The position numbers were made by a program, and so were the translations under genes. 64,000 nucleotides of DNA from Pyrrhosoma nymphula. Its lineage: Eukaryota > Arthropoda > Insecta > Odonata > Coenagrionidae. The notes beneath the pieces were generated by a model that saw only the letters and a list, made by a program, of their open reading frames with translations, made no database searches and was not told the DNA's origin. The stretch is taken from NCBI GenBank assembly GCA_963573305.1, contig OY754337.1, positions 53,519,164 to 53,583,163 of the forward strand, written 5' to 3'. This document shows positions 45,833 to 55,060 of this stretch, in pieces (position 1 is the first letter of the stretch; each line of letters starts with the position of its first letter).

Positions 45833-46010
45833 TCTGGATAGCTTAACTGGTTAAGAGCAATAGGCGTGAAATCGCGGGGGTCTTGGTTTGGATCCAAGTC
45901 CAAGCGATTGATATTTTTATTGAGAATTTCACAGAATTGTGTTACTTCTGGGATTTGAACGCGAATACTTGGAATGGGAAGCAAGCACACCAGCCACCGA
46001 CTCAACCCAA
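45833..46010. mobile_element. Two opposing tRNA-headed SINE relics
   Basis: The plus strand has TAGCTTAACTGGTTAAGAGC (A-box region) and GGTTTGGATCC (45885-45895) with tRNA spacing, followed by GATATTTTTATTGAGAATTTCACAGAATTGTG. The minus strand has GTTCAAATCCC (about 45961-45951) preceded by an A-box-like GAGTCGGTGGCTGG. This looks like head-to-head insertion of two members of one family, or a family with an inverted tRNA-like 3' end. Confidence 0.5.
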
Positions 46011-46312
46011 ATGCATACAACTCAAATGGAATTCCAAGTAATGATTTTTTGGATACCACAGTAATGAGAGTTGTTAATCATCATAATATTAAAAACAATT
46101 ATGTTCTATCCGAAAACTGCTTGCTTTCCCAAAGTTTATAAAATAACCGCGAAGTGAACTGGTGGATAAATTTAGACATATGGCATTCCCTGGCGAAAAA
46201 ACTCTGATTTCAAGAGCTTCATATTTCATTTCCGTTTTGGGGTAGAAAACAGTACTTACCGCTGCAAAAAAATGGAAGATATAGAGATAAATCTTCACGT
46301 CGTAGAAGTCAA

Positions 46313-46966
46313 TTATGTTAGTACTAATTATTAATGAAAATACTTCGTACTTTTCTACAAAGGTTTCTATTTTAAACGCGTTTCACCAATTTACGGCATC
46401 TTCAGGGACAGGAAGTTTGTTGTGTCCGTTAATTGTTGTTGCATTTACGGCGGAGGAAGGTAAAAATACAAATATTCGGGCAGAGTTGAGAAAAAACACG
46501 TTAACCAAGAGCTGTTGAGGCGGGAAAAGTTAATTTTATCGGAAGGAAGTAGGGAAGGATGGGGAAATACTAATTCATTACAAAGATTATTGGATTGTCT
46601 GACAATTTCCAGTGGTAGAATTTCGTCCACTTTCAGGCTTTTGTGAAGACCGTGTAAACTTCCGGGGATAATATCGCTCGTATGATTGTTTTCAAGTAGG
46701 TGTTTAGCAAAAGGTGAGGTGGAATCCATATTTCTGTAACTTCTGGCGTGTTCTTTGATACGTGTGATGAAACTTCTACCAGTCAGGCCGATGTGTGTTT
46801 TATTGTAGATATTGCATTTAATTTTATAAATGCCAGAGTTTAGGAGTCTATATTGTCTGTCTTTGCCGTTCACTAAAAGTTTAAAAGGGTTAGGGGATTA
46901 ACGCGTCGTGCAATAAAAACATTGCATAAAAGTACTAAGAGTTTTCATTAATAATGAGTAATAATG
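46313..46966 (-). mobile_element. Penelope-like element fragment with inverted tail
   Basis: The minus strand holds the PLE GIY-YIG endonuclease, then a short 3' region with the hairpin CTGAAGATGCC-GGTGAAACG (46405-46379). It ends with AAAAGTACGAAGTATTTTCA and TTAATAATTAGTAC (about 46357-46321). A diverged inverted copy of that end, AAAAGTACTAAGAGTTTTCA, TTAATAATGAGTA, lies at 46928-46960 at the other side. Inverted terminal tails are a known feature of Penelope copies. The reverse transcriptase part is missing (5' truncation). Confidence 0.75.
46450..46890 (-). pseudogene. PLE GIY-YIG endonuclease domain
   Basis: The frame reads LLNSGIYKIKCNIYNKTHIG (about residues 9-29 from the Met at 46873), then LTGRSFITRIKEHARSYRN, SPFAKHLLENNHTS and a C-terminal part ending in a stop near 46445. 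This is the GIY-YIG nuclease that PLEs carry after their reverse transcriptase: the GIY motif, a degenerate YIG (HIG here), the catalytic Arg region (TRIKEH) and the FAKHLLENNH block are all visible. The frame is open over about 140 codons, but the enzyme lacks its RT partner, so it is a remnant. The frame extends a few codons upstream of that Met before a stop. Confidence 0.82.
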
Positions 46967-48995
46967 AAATTAAGGTACCTTATATTAATATTTATTTGGT
47001 TATTAGTAAATTCCTGTTATGCGGTAAACGTCAAAATGCTGTAATTCAATGATAATGGCACTACAATCGGCTCCAATGACTGGTAAAAAGTGCTAGTTGA
47101 AAGAATGTTCGTCGAATAATCTGCACACTTTCGGTCAAAGTTGAATTATCTACAGAGTTTAATTCATTAATTCAGTTACTATCGTCATTATCCACGCAAA
47201 GAGTGACAGGCCAGACGAAAACCCAAGTCAGGAGAGCGTCAGCAAAATGCAGTGAACGGAGGAGTGGATGCCCCATTGTAATTTAGCTTGGTTATGAATG
47301 GGTGGCTGACGGGTTCAGAATGGCGTGCATTAATACCCCACACGGTTAATGGATTTTTTCGAGGCGGAAGAACTTATAATAAAAAGAACATCGGCCCCCG
47401 CTGCAAAATGCATGGTGCAAAGAACTTCGCCGTGCAGGCCGGTGACTGCGCGTCAGCAATTTTCTCTCAAGGAACTCAGACTTGAGGAGCGAAGCCCTGT
47501 GATTTTTTTTTCGCTACAATAAATTTCGCTTATGAAGCAGGTTAATGGGGGGACGACCCGAATTTGCCATTTTATGGAAGGAGTATTTTTTTAAATTAAC
47601 GTTTAAGTAGCACTCAATCACATGCATTCTTTAATTACGTCGATACATCTTTTCGGTGAAACATGTCGTGCCTTCTCAGTATCTAGTTCTTACGGTGTTT
47701 TAAGTAGATAATTAATTCTCCCTCCCTTCAATTTAAATCAACTTTTAAAAAAATTGCCTTTTTATTTGGCTACACCATTATGCTTGGATTCAAAATGAAA
47801 CAATTTCGTGAACCTAGTCAAATAAATGACAATATGCTAGGTGAGAAGGTGATTCAGTACAATAACTTTGTAAAGTTTTGTTGCTAATACTGCAAGAAAT
47901 ATATCTGATCAAAGCACCTGATCAAATTTAGAAATTTGGTATCGCTATCAAGATAATAATAAACCTTAATAGTGTCGAAAAATAGGGTAGATTTGGTTTA
48001 AAAAAGGTTTAAAACTGAACGCAATGTGTTTCAACAGAAATGCAGGAAACACTTGAGCTAATAATAAAATGCCAAGGAGGAAAAGAAGAATAACTCGAGT
48101 TCTGATGGATTCTTTATAAATAGAACCAAAATCATATTGACACCATATCTCGAAGACATGAACACTGATTTCATGACCTAGAAAATGCAATGGATATCAA
48201 CTACCTAGAAAATGCAATGAAATGAAAAAGGAATGAAATTAACTACCTAAAAAATGCAATGGATATCATCGTCAATGATTTTAGATGCCAGTGAATACCA
48301 TTTTAACTCCAACGCCTCTATTAACCGCCATTAGCTAGGGAAATAACTTTGAATGCCAAAGTTTCACGTGCTGCACTTTGCCAGAGAATTAGCGTTAGAA
48401 ATAAACGCAAATGTTTATACGAAAAACCTTGGAAAGCTTTGCTACCATTAGTCATCCTGCTCCTCAAAAACATTCACTTTTTCCATTCCAGGAAGGTGAG
48501 CCGCGTCGGGTGTATATTAGATGTTCCTATAGTAGAAACTAGGAGAGGGGAGCACTAATTGGACCATCGGAAAATGGATGTTTTTCGTTGGTTAACTATT
48601 TCTACATCCACATACTACTCAAGAAGCCGCCACAGAGGCGTGTGACAGGTGGTGTTAGGATGCCAGCCATATATAGGGAAGGGTATAGGGAAAAGGAAAG
48701 GGGGGATAGGATGAAGGTGAATAGTATTTTAACGATGTATTTTGTGTTAGAGTCGCGATGTTTTATAAATAAAATTTTAGTAAATAATGCTGCGTACCAA
48801 TCATTTCGGCTGTGTATCGCTCTTACTTCGTCATATTTATCAGTTCTGAAGATATAATTCGGTATCAAAACAATATCCTCCGTTACATGCCGACCAATTT
48901 TCCAAGTAATTTAAACCTAGCTTTTAGCCTCCGAGTCTACCGACAAATAAGAGATTCGTGCTAATATGACAGGTGAATTGATTGGCAAAGGAAGG
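46967..48995. other. Intergenic DNA, no gene seen
   Basis: It contains a slightly GC-richer segment at 47210-47480 and a small duplication of AACTACCTAGAAAATGCAAT (48199-48260), but no supported gene. Confidence 0.45.
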
Positions 48996-48999
48996 GCTT

Positions 49000-49230
49000 A
49001 CGAGGAAAATCAAAATTGTGGAGAAAAACCCGACGGTGGCATTCTTAACGGAAGGCGCTAAAAAGGGACCCAAAGTTTAACGTCCCATACAACGGACGGA
49101 GTACTGCACTTGAAATTCTATCGGCAAAGCACCCAATTAGAGATCGATATTCCCCTGAAAAGGCATTTCCACAGCCGGAATTCGAACCCAGGATCCTCGA
49201 AATGGAAAGACATTAATCTAGTCACGGCAC
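49000..49230 (-). mobile_element. tRNA-headed SINE relic of a second family
   Basis: The minus strand shows GGTTCGAATTCCGG (B box, about 49183-49170) with a degraded tRNA-like upstream part. GGGGAATATCGATCTCTAAT follows, then GTATGGGACGTTAAACTTTG and GCGCCTTCCGTTAAGAATGC, and a pyrimidine-rich end. The GGGACGTTAAAC block differs from the other SINE relics here, so it is a separate family. I have seen similar blocks in arthropod repeats, but I cannot name it. Confidence 0.55.
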
Positions 49231-50617
49231 CAAACAGAATACTATCAATAAGGGGTTAGTTCATATAAAGTTACAAACTCGCACTTAACTAGAAGCAAGT
49301 TACACCACGCTCTCACGCAGAAGGGATGATTTCATTTTCCGAAGAATAGAGTCATTTGAGATTTTAAAATTAACAGATTTTAAAACTGCAAGAGAAAATA
49401 GAGGAACAAGAGCAAAGTTAAATATAAAGATGGAGTTTCACTCGTTGAAGAAATAACATTCACTTGTGTCATGCTTTAGAGAAGAGAGGCCATTTCCGCA
49501 GTGAAAACAATAACAAACATTCTTCTTTACTGATTTCTGATCGTAATAGCCTCTCAACCCCTTTTCCCGGACTTGATACTATAAATGACGCATCAACCAT
49601 ACATAATACATCAATGGGGGCAGTGATTCAACCAAAATTGAAGATATATTGACTGCATTGATGTCGGAACTTTGATGCAGCTATGATCCTAATAGCATTT
49701 CATGCAATAATATCGCCATCAAATTACTGAAGCTCACATTTACGCAAAATCCTTCATTACATCGTCTTCCAATGCTACATGAATATCGCTGGTGGTTGTA
49801 AAAAAAATTTGGAATAAATATTTCAAGAGAAAAATTTTCCCTCCTAACTTCCAGACCAAAATGAAAAAGGAAGAAAGAGAATGTGTTTTTTTGGATGGGA
49901 TGAGAGGAGATAAGACGTCTGTTGAGATGAAGAAAGAATTCATGTTAGGAGATAACGGGCTGCACCAGTAAAAATCTAGAGTATATTTGCTCAATCCCAT
50001 GTAAACATAGCTTAACCGGTAGATAATTATAATGATTATTTTTATTAATGTGAAACCCTGAAATTACCATTACCATTAACCCTATTATCACTACTGAAAT
50101 ACGAAACCCTGAAAGCGGTGATACCGTAAATGCTCTGAAGACATTGCACCAATGTTTTAGTTTAGGTGAAAAAATGTATATAATACCCTGAAGACTATAC
50201 GAATTAGGTACATGTGAAAAACGTAGTAAATAGAGTAATGGCAGAAGAAGTATGAATTTGCAAGTCGGAGTTTGATTGCGCGATTCCATGTTACAGGGAC
50301 CAATAAACACAGGCGATGGGGGCTTCCTCGGCATTACGTGGACTATTTCCTCACGGATTCTGGAGTTGCAGCGAGCAAATGAAATGAAACGAGGGGGAGA
50401 AATGGGTGGCAGGTAGGGGGAATATGGGGGAGGGTATAGGGTAGATAAGGGGGTGAATAGGCGCTGTCTTCGTGACGCGGTGATGGCGCGGGGATTCTGG
50501 GGCTGCGATGCGCCAACGTGGAAGGAAACCGCAATCCACACAAAAGGGGAGGGATTCATGGGAAATACGCTGACTCCGCCAATGTTCTTCATACAATCTA
50601 CTGTAATAATCACCGAA

Positions 50618-50618
<1 letters not shown>
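49231..50618. other. Intergenic DNA, no gene seen
   Basis: Long frames on the minus strand (for example 49945-50739) run through GC-rich low-complexity sequence and the TA microsatellite and have no domain. Confidence 0.45.

Positions 50619-50666
<48 letters not shown>
50619..50666. repeat. (TA)n microsatellite, first block
   Basis: Uninterrupted TA dinucleotides over 48 bp. Confidence 0.97.
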
Positions 50667-50669
<3 letters not shown>

Positions 50670-50802
50670 AAAACACTTGACAGGGGGTGGGGAAAGAAAA
50701 GTAAAAAGAGAGAGAGGACTTACTGGACGTTTCGGGCATGTAGGCCCTTCTTCAGCTCTTCTTTTTTATTATATTGTGGCCTATTGGCGAAATTTTCGTT
50801 AC

Positions 50803-50805
<3 letters not shown>
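50667..50805 (-). mobile_element. PLE-like fragment inserted in the TA microsatellite
   Basis: The minus strand reads CTGAAGAAGGGC, loop TACAT with flanking C, GCCCGAAACG (50755-50728): a clean 4-bp stem GGGC/GCCC between CTGAAGA and GAAAC. Upstream on the same strand is GCCAATAGGCCACAATATAA. The segment is bounded on both sides by TA repeats, as if it had landed within one microsatellite. Confidence 0.6.

Positions 50806-50861
<56 letters not shown>
50806..50861. repeat. (TA)n microsatellite, second block
   Basis: Uninterrupted TA dinucleotides over about 56 bp. Confidence 0.97.
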
Positions 50862-50862
<1 letters not shown>

Positions 50863-51132
50863 TCAATCATACGAAAAATGACGCTCAAAGGCGCGAATAA
50901 ATTCATACATTCATAGGAAAATGGAAATGGATAGGTACACATAAAAGGACGAACACAGGGTTTGGTGGGGAAGATGAAAATTAGTCAAATCCAGACAGAA
51001 AAAATTTCACCTTAGCCGGGATCCCGGCTAAGGTGAAATTTTTTCTGTCTGGATTTGACTAATTTTCATCTTCCCCACCAAACCCTGTGTTCGTCCTTTT
51101 ATGTGTACCTATCCATTTCCATTTTCCTATGA

Positions 51133-51138
<6 letters not shown>
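50862..51138. mobile_element. Perfect 234-bp palindrome with 43-nt leader, between TA blocks
   Basis: From 50905 to 51138 the sequence is a perfect inverted repeat of two 117-bp arms with no spacer (centre CCGGGA|TCCCGG between 51021 and 51022). A 43-nt unpaired segment (50862-50904) separates it from the TA block on the left; on the right it runs directly into TA repeats. Leader plus foldback inside a duplicated target is the same plan as insertions A, C and D, with TA repeats serving as the flank. It has no CTGAnGATG hairpin and no ORF. Confidence 0.8.

Positions 51139-51184
<46 letters not shown>
51136..51184. repeat. (TA)n(TG)n compound microsatellite
   Basis: TA repeats from 51136 pass directly into GT repeats at about 51166, ending at 51184. 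Confidence 0.95.
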
Positions 51185-51649
51185 CAGTAACTTTCACATA
51201 AGAAATACTCGTGAAGCCGAATCTTCATTTGGCTGCAGACCTTTTTTATTTGCTAAATTATATTAAAAATAGCGGTTTTCTGTTATTGGAAAAGGTACCA
51301 ATAGAAATAAAATAAAACAAATAATCTTATTCCTTCAATCGAATTTCGTGTTCGGGTCGAAAGTTTGAAATTTTTCCTAAAACGTAACGATTTTTCGCAA
51401 TATTTTAGCGTTTTTGAGTAATCGTCCCCATGACGACCATACTTATTGTTTGAGTCGAGATTCAGTGTTTATGCACTAACTCATTTATTCTTTGCACTGA
51501 ATAAGATATGAGTGGTTTATTGCAATGCATTAGTGTTGTTTTTTTCATCGCGTTGATATTCAACGGGTACCCTCTCTAGTAATGTACAGCGTTTAAACGT
51601 TAGAGCTATCGTCTCAGTTAGTGAGGAATACCTGATTAAGTGGTGATGG
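51185..51649. other. AT-rich DNA, nothing recognised
   Basis: No feature is supported. Confidence 0.4.
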
Positions 51650-52330
51650 TTAGTTCATTCATTAATTAAAGTAATCCACCGGTCAGAGGCAGGTTTTAAT
51701 GGAAGTCAGGGTAAATCCTGCAGATTTTTACACGTGCAGGGCCCTATCTACCTCTAGTACTTATTTCGTCATCGCAGAATACTTCATAACGTTCTTTATA
51801 CCGTCAATAAAACCTATTCTCTTTCTTCCCCTTCTCCGCTTCTCCTCTATCCCGGCCTTATGCAACCCATCACCCCTCATTACCTCTTCCAGCCACCTAC
51901 CCTGCATCCCGCTAATCTCATCCAGAAGATTCCTCTCCTCGCCAACATTGTCAATCACTTCCTCATTTGTTTTTCTTTCTGTCCATTTCACCATTCTCCT
52001 CCATACACACATCTCGAACGCTGGCCGGCTCTTCTCGTCCTCCTCAGGGTCCATTTTTGCCCCATAAAACGCCGCATTCCGTATCAAGCTCTTCACAGTC
52101 TCTTCTTTATACCCTTACCTAAGAAACCCGTCATCTGCTCCCTTCTATTACTAAACGCTTCCTTCACTAAGGCTATTCTCCTCCTTTTGCCTTTGCAATT
52201 ATGTTCATTTCCTTTTATAGCGCTACCTAATTAATTAAATTGCTCCACACACTCCAGTTTTTGCCACCTACTTTTATAGCCAGCATTGCTGTCTTTACCC
52301 AAGGTTATTTCGGGGTCGTAATGAAAATAA
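51650..52330 (-). mobile_element. 5'-truncated RTE element, 3' part
   Basis: On the minus strand the reading starts near 52330 with SRWQKLECVEQFN, then a gap, NCKGKRRRIALVKEAFSNRR, EQMTGFL-KGIKKRL, AFYGAKMDPEEDEKSRPAFE, MCVWRRMVKWTERKTNEEV and MQGRWLEEVMRGDGLHKAGI, ending RGRKRIGFIDGIKNVMKYSA. This is the whole thumb and C-terminal region of an RTE ORF with a few stops near 52100-52115 and 52230. The 3' end (GAGGTAGATAGGGCCCTGCA, CCGGTGGATTACTTTAATTA) matches the truncated copy at 34.1 kb. No TSD was matched with confidence. Confidence 0.85.
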
Positions 52331-52425
52331 TCACAAGAGTTCTACAATTTAGAAAATGTTTAACGCGTCACTAAGTGGATTCGTTTTAGGTTTTAGGCAA
52401 GTGAAGACTTAGACGTATTACACAA

Positions 52426-52525
52426 TTTTTATTTCTAATGACCAACCATGGTTTCGGTTCACCGTTCTTGAAAATGGTATGCACTATCAAAACCATGGTC
52501 GGTTATTAGAAATTAAAATACCGGT
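52426..52525. repeat. Small foldback with PLE-like hairpins
   Basis: AATTTTTATTTCTAATGACC and CAACCATGGTTTCGGTTCACCG at the left pair with ACCATGGTCGGTTATTAGAAATT at the right. On the minus strand the left arm gives CGGTGAACCGAAACCATGG, with GAAAC after a short stem. On the plus strand the right arm gives CTTGAAAATGGTATGC ... AAAACC. It is an older relative of insertion C; no TSD was found. Confidence 0.55.
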
Positions 52526-52589
52526 ATATATCATAGTCTTACTTACTTACTTGATTGATACTATAGGCTTTTACTTGACTCATATTTTT

Positions 52590-52960
52590 CATGCTTTACG
52601 GTGGAAACTGAAGATTTTCTTTACCATTTTGTAAAAAAAGAATTACGGTGAATGATAAAATGATTTTTTTTAAATAATTGAGAAAGTTACTAATTAAATA
52701 CTCACTGATACATTTTTAAGAGTCAGAAATGTTTTTTTTAATTATGTCTCATAGAAGCGCACAGCGCGTACTACATCCCATGAGAAATGGCTTTTTATTT
52801 AGCCAAGTGTCAAGTATCTCTAAAACTAGTGAAATATGCTGCTGATATTTCTTTATCCTTAAAGAGATGTGATATTGTTCTTAATGATGGGGCCAAATTC
52901 ATTGAATTTAACGAGTAGTGATATCTCGCTAGAACTAACTAACAAGGAAGATGAAACGAG
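52590..52960. repeat. Diverged relative of the 42.6-43.1 kb MITE
   Basis: Shared order with 42740-43000: TTTACGGTGGAA or TTACGGTTAAAA, a TTTTGTAAAAAAAGAATTACGG-like word against TTCTGTAAAAGTTACTGCGG, AATTGAGAAAGTTACTAATT against GTTGAGAAAACATACAAACT, ACTCACTGATA against ACACTGATA, and CTACATCCCATGAGAAATGGC against CTATCCCATGTGAAATAGC. The terminal repeats are not preserved. Confidence 0.55.
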
Positions 52961-53525
52961 TGTTCTTTTTACTTTTGGTAAGCGTCATGGAAACATAAGC
53001 TTTAGAACGAGAGAAATTTCTTATGAAAACTTCTCTAGTTCTCATTACCAAATTTTTGATGGAAAAGGACTACTATTTTTTTGGTTAGCATCTCGGAAAT
53101 TTGTGCAATAGAGATATTTTTTTTATCAAAATCAAATCAATTGAATTTACATGTAAAGATATTTAGCTAAAATCACTTTCCCGTCGAACGCCTAGTGATG
53201 TCATATGTCAGGAGCGCGGTTGTCGCTTCCACTATTTATTCCACGAATACAGTATCTCTGCAAGGGTTTTCTCCCTGTGTTGAGCATGCATAAAAAAATA
53301 GAGCCAGCCTCTCAGTGCAGTATGATCCAGCTTATTACATTAAAACTGACGAAATTACTCTTTCCGTCGCGCGCGCGTGGTGCATAAACACTACATAGCC
53401 CGTCCTTAAAACCTCCCGATTCGCCACTATCAAAGCCGGCGCAGGCGTTGCAGACCTTTATGTTTGCTCGTTATTTTGCTTGTGACCATCTTTTGTGGGC
53501 AGCTATGGTTATGCCTGTGCGATTA
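52961..53525. other. Intergenic DNA, nothing recognised
   Basis: It ends in a short GC-rich part (53350-53460) without coding signal. Confidence 0.4.
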
Positions 53526-53529
53526 TCCG

Positions 53530-54195
53530 ATTAATTAAATCGTCGATGCAATTATTTTGGCAATTGATCCATTATTTCAGCACATAGATGTCGATTGCGG
53601 TAATGGACTCGATTGTCAATTTTTTACAAGTGTCAATTGTTGTTCGATTGTCAATTCAATTGATTAAATTCGCAATTATCTTCCGGTAATCGATTAGTTG
53701 ACGATTATTTGTTCGCTATGGATTGGAAATTGCATTTTTAAATTTGTTCGCTTTTGCTCGACGCCGGCCGATGGCCGACGCTGCTGATGCTTGCTGATCG
53801 CACACACGCCACTGTCTTTCGAATGAACACGCTGAGGATCTTACCTGCCTGTCTTCAAATATCAATCTATTCCTTTTATTAATTAATAAAAGCTAACTGA
53901 TTGAATTATTTTGTTGTTTTTCAACTTAGTTCTTTCATTCTTCTCATTGCCAAAGGAAAGCCTTTAAAAAGCACGGTCCAATTGAGTCCTGTCAATTAAT
54001 TGGTTTATGTCAATTAATTTAGCAATGATAATACATCGAAATGGGTGTCAATTAATTTTAATTGATTGACACCCATTTCGATGTCAATTAATTGGCTTTT
54101 GTCAATTAATTGAATGACTTCAATCAATTGTTATTTCGTCAATTCCCGACACTTGAATTGACCGCATTTCCAATTAATCTTATAATTGATCGATA
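53530..54195. repeat. Irregular cluster of TCAATTAATT / CAATTG words
   Basis: GTCAATTAATT occurs about six times between 53985 and 54110, with many further CAATTA, CAATTG and GATTAATT words from 53530 to 54190. At 54035-54082 a hairpin pairs ATCGAAATGGGTGTCAATTA with TAATTGATTGACACCCATTT. Spacing is irregular, so it is not a simple tandem array. Homeodomain proteins bind TAAT-core sites, which makes a regulatory cluster one possibility and a degenerate satellite the other. Confidence 0.55.
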
Positions 54196-54984
54196 TCGAT
54201 TTTTTCATCACCACACAGGTCCAGCCAAGGTAGCCCACGGGGGAGTGCGTTTAACTCCAACTCGATGATTTCAGGGTTAAGACCAAGTGACGGCAAATAC
54301 ATTCCTAATTTGGGAAAATATATTAAAAGAAAAAATCTGGAAAAAGTCAACGAGACATTTCTACATCCTACATGCTACCCAAACTACACGGCTCCACTTC
54401 AGTGAAGTAGCACTATCAGAAGAAGGCACTGATGGTGCAGATCAAGATGATCGATCCGGTATCAACCACCACAGCTTTGGGTGAGAGTGAATTTCTCGGA
54501 ATAGCCCCGAGTGCTGCGATGTGGAAGGCAATGAGAAACCACCACATATATCTCACTAAAAGGTTGTAGTCTTTCATTCGCTGCATATATGACGTGATGG
54601 CATTTCTGCCGGTAAAATATTCCGGAGGAAAAATATATCCCAAACTATATATCCGAGTGGGAACTACAAGAAGGAGAAAATTAGCAAAAGTGTGCAAATG
54701 CAGGATTTTTAAAACCCACAAATTTTATTTTTGTTTTTGAAAGATGAAGGCTTGAGATATTTGAAAATATAAACCTTTTTGTCACAAATTTCTTTTTTAT
54801 GCCGCAAAAATGGTAAAAAATTGCGTGATTTTCGCAGAGAATGCTTAATATGTAGAATTTTTGGGTTGGGACAAGGGCACTATGCAGCATCAAATACGGA
54901 AAGGTGAAAAGAGGTGAAAGGTAAACTGTAATACTCTCGGGTGTTGGCTTGAACTGCACTGACGTTTTGATGACGTAGTCTGAC
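54196..54984. other. Intergenic DNA, nothing recognised
   Basis: Frames on both strands are short and without domains. Confidence 0.4.
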
Positions 54985-55060
54985 ATTTACTTCACCCTGA
55001 AAGCTGCATTAGGCTATGTGGTCGAAACGTTGGTATAGTTCTCTAAAAATAAATGAGTTT
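54985..55060 (+). mobile_element. Solo PLE-like terminal hairpin
   Basis: CCCTGAAAGCTGCAT, loop TAGGCT, ATGTGGTCGAAACG (54995-55029) forms a 7-bp stem (GCTGCAT/ATGTGGT, with G-U pairs) between CTGAA and GAAAC. TTGGTATAG follows. No arms or coding part accompany it. Confidence 0.5.

Noticed and set aside
49945..50739. 264-codon frame on the minus strand
   Set aside because: It runs through the (TA)n microsatellite and C-rich low-complexity DNA and shows no domain.
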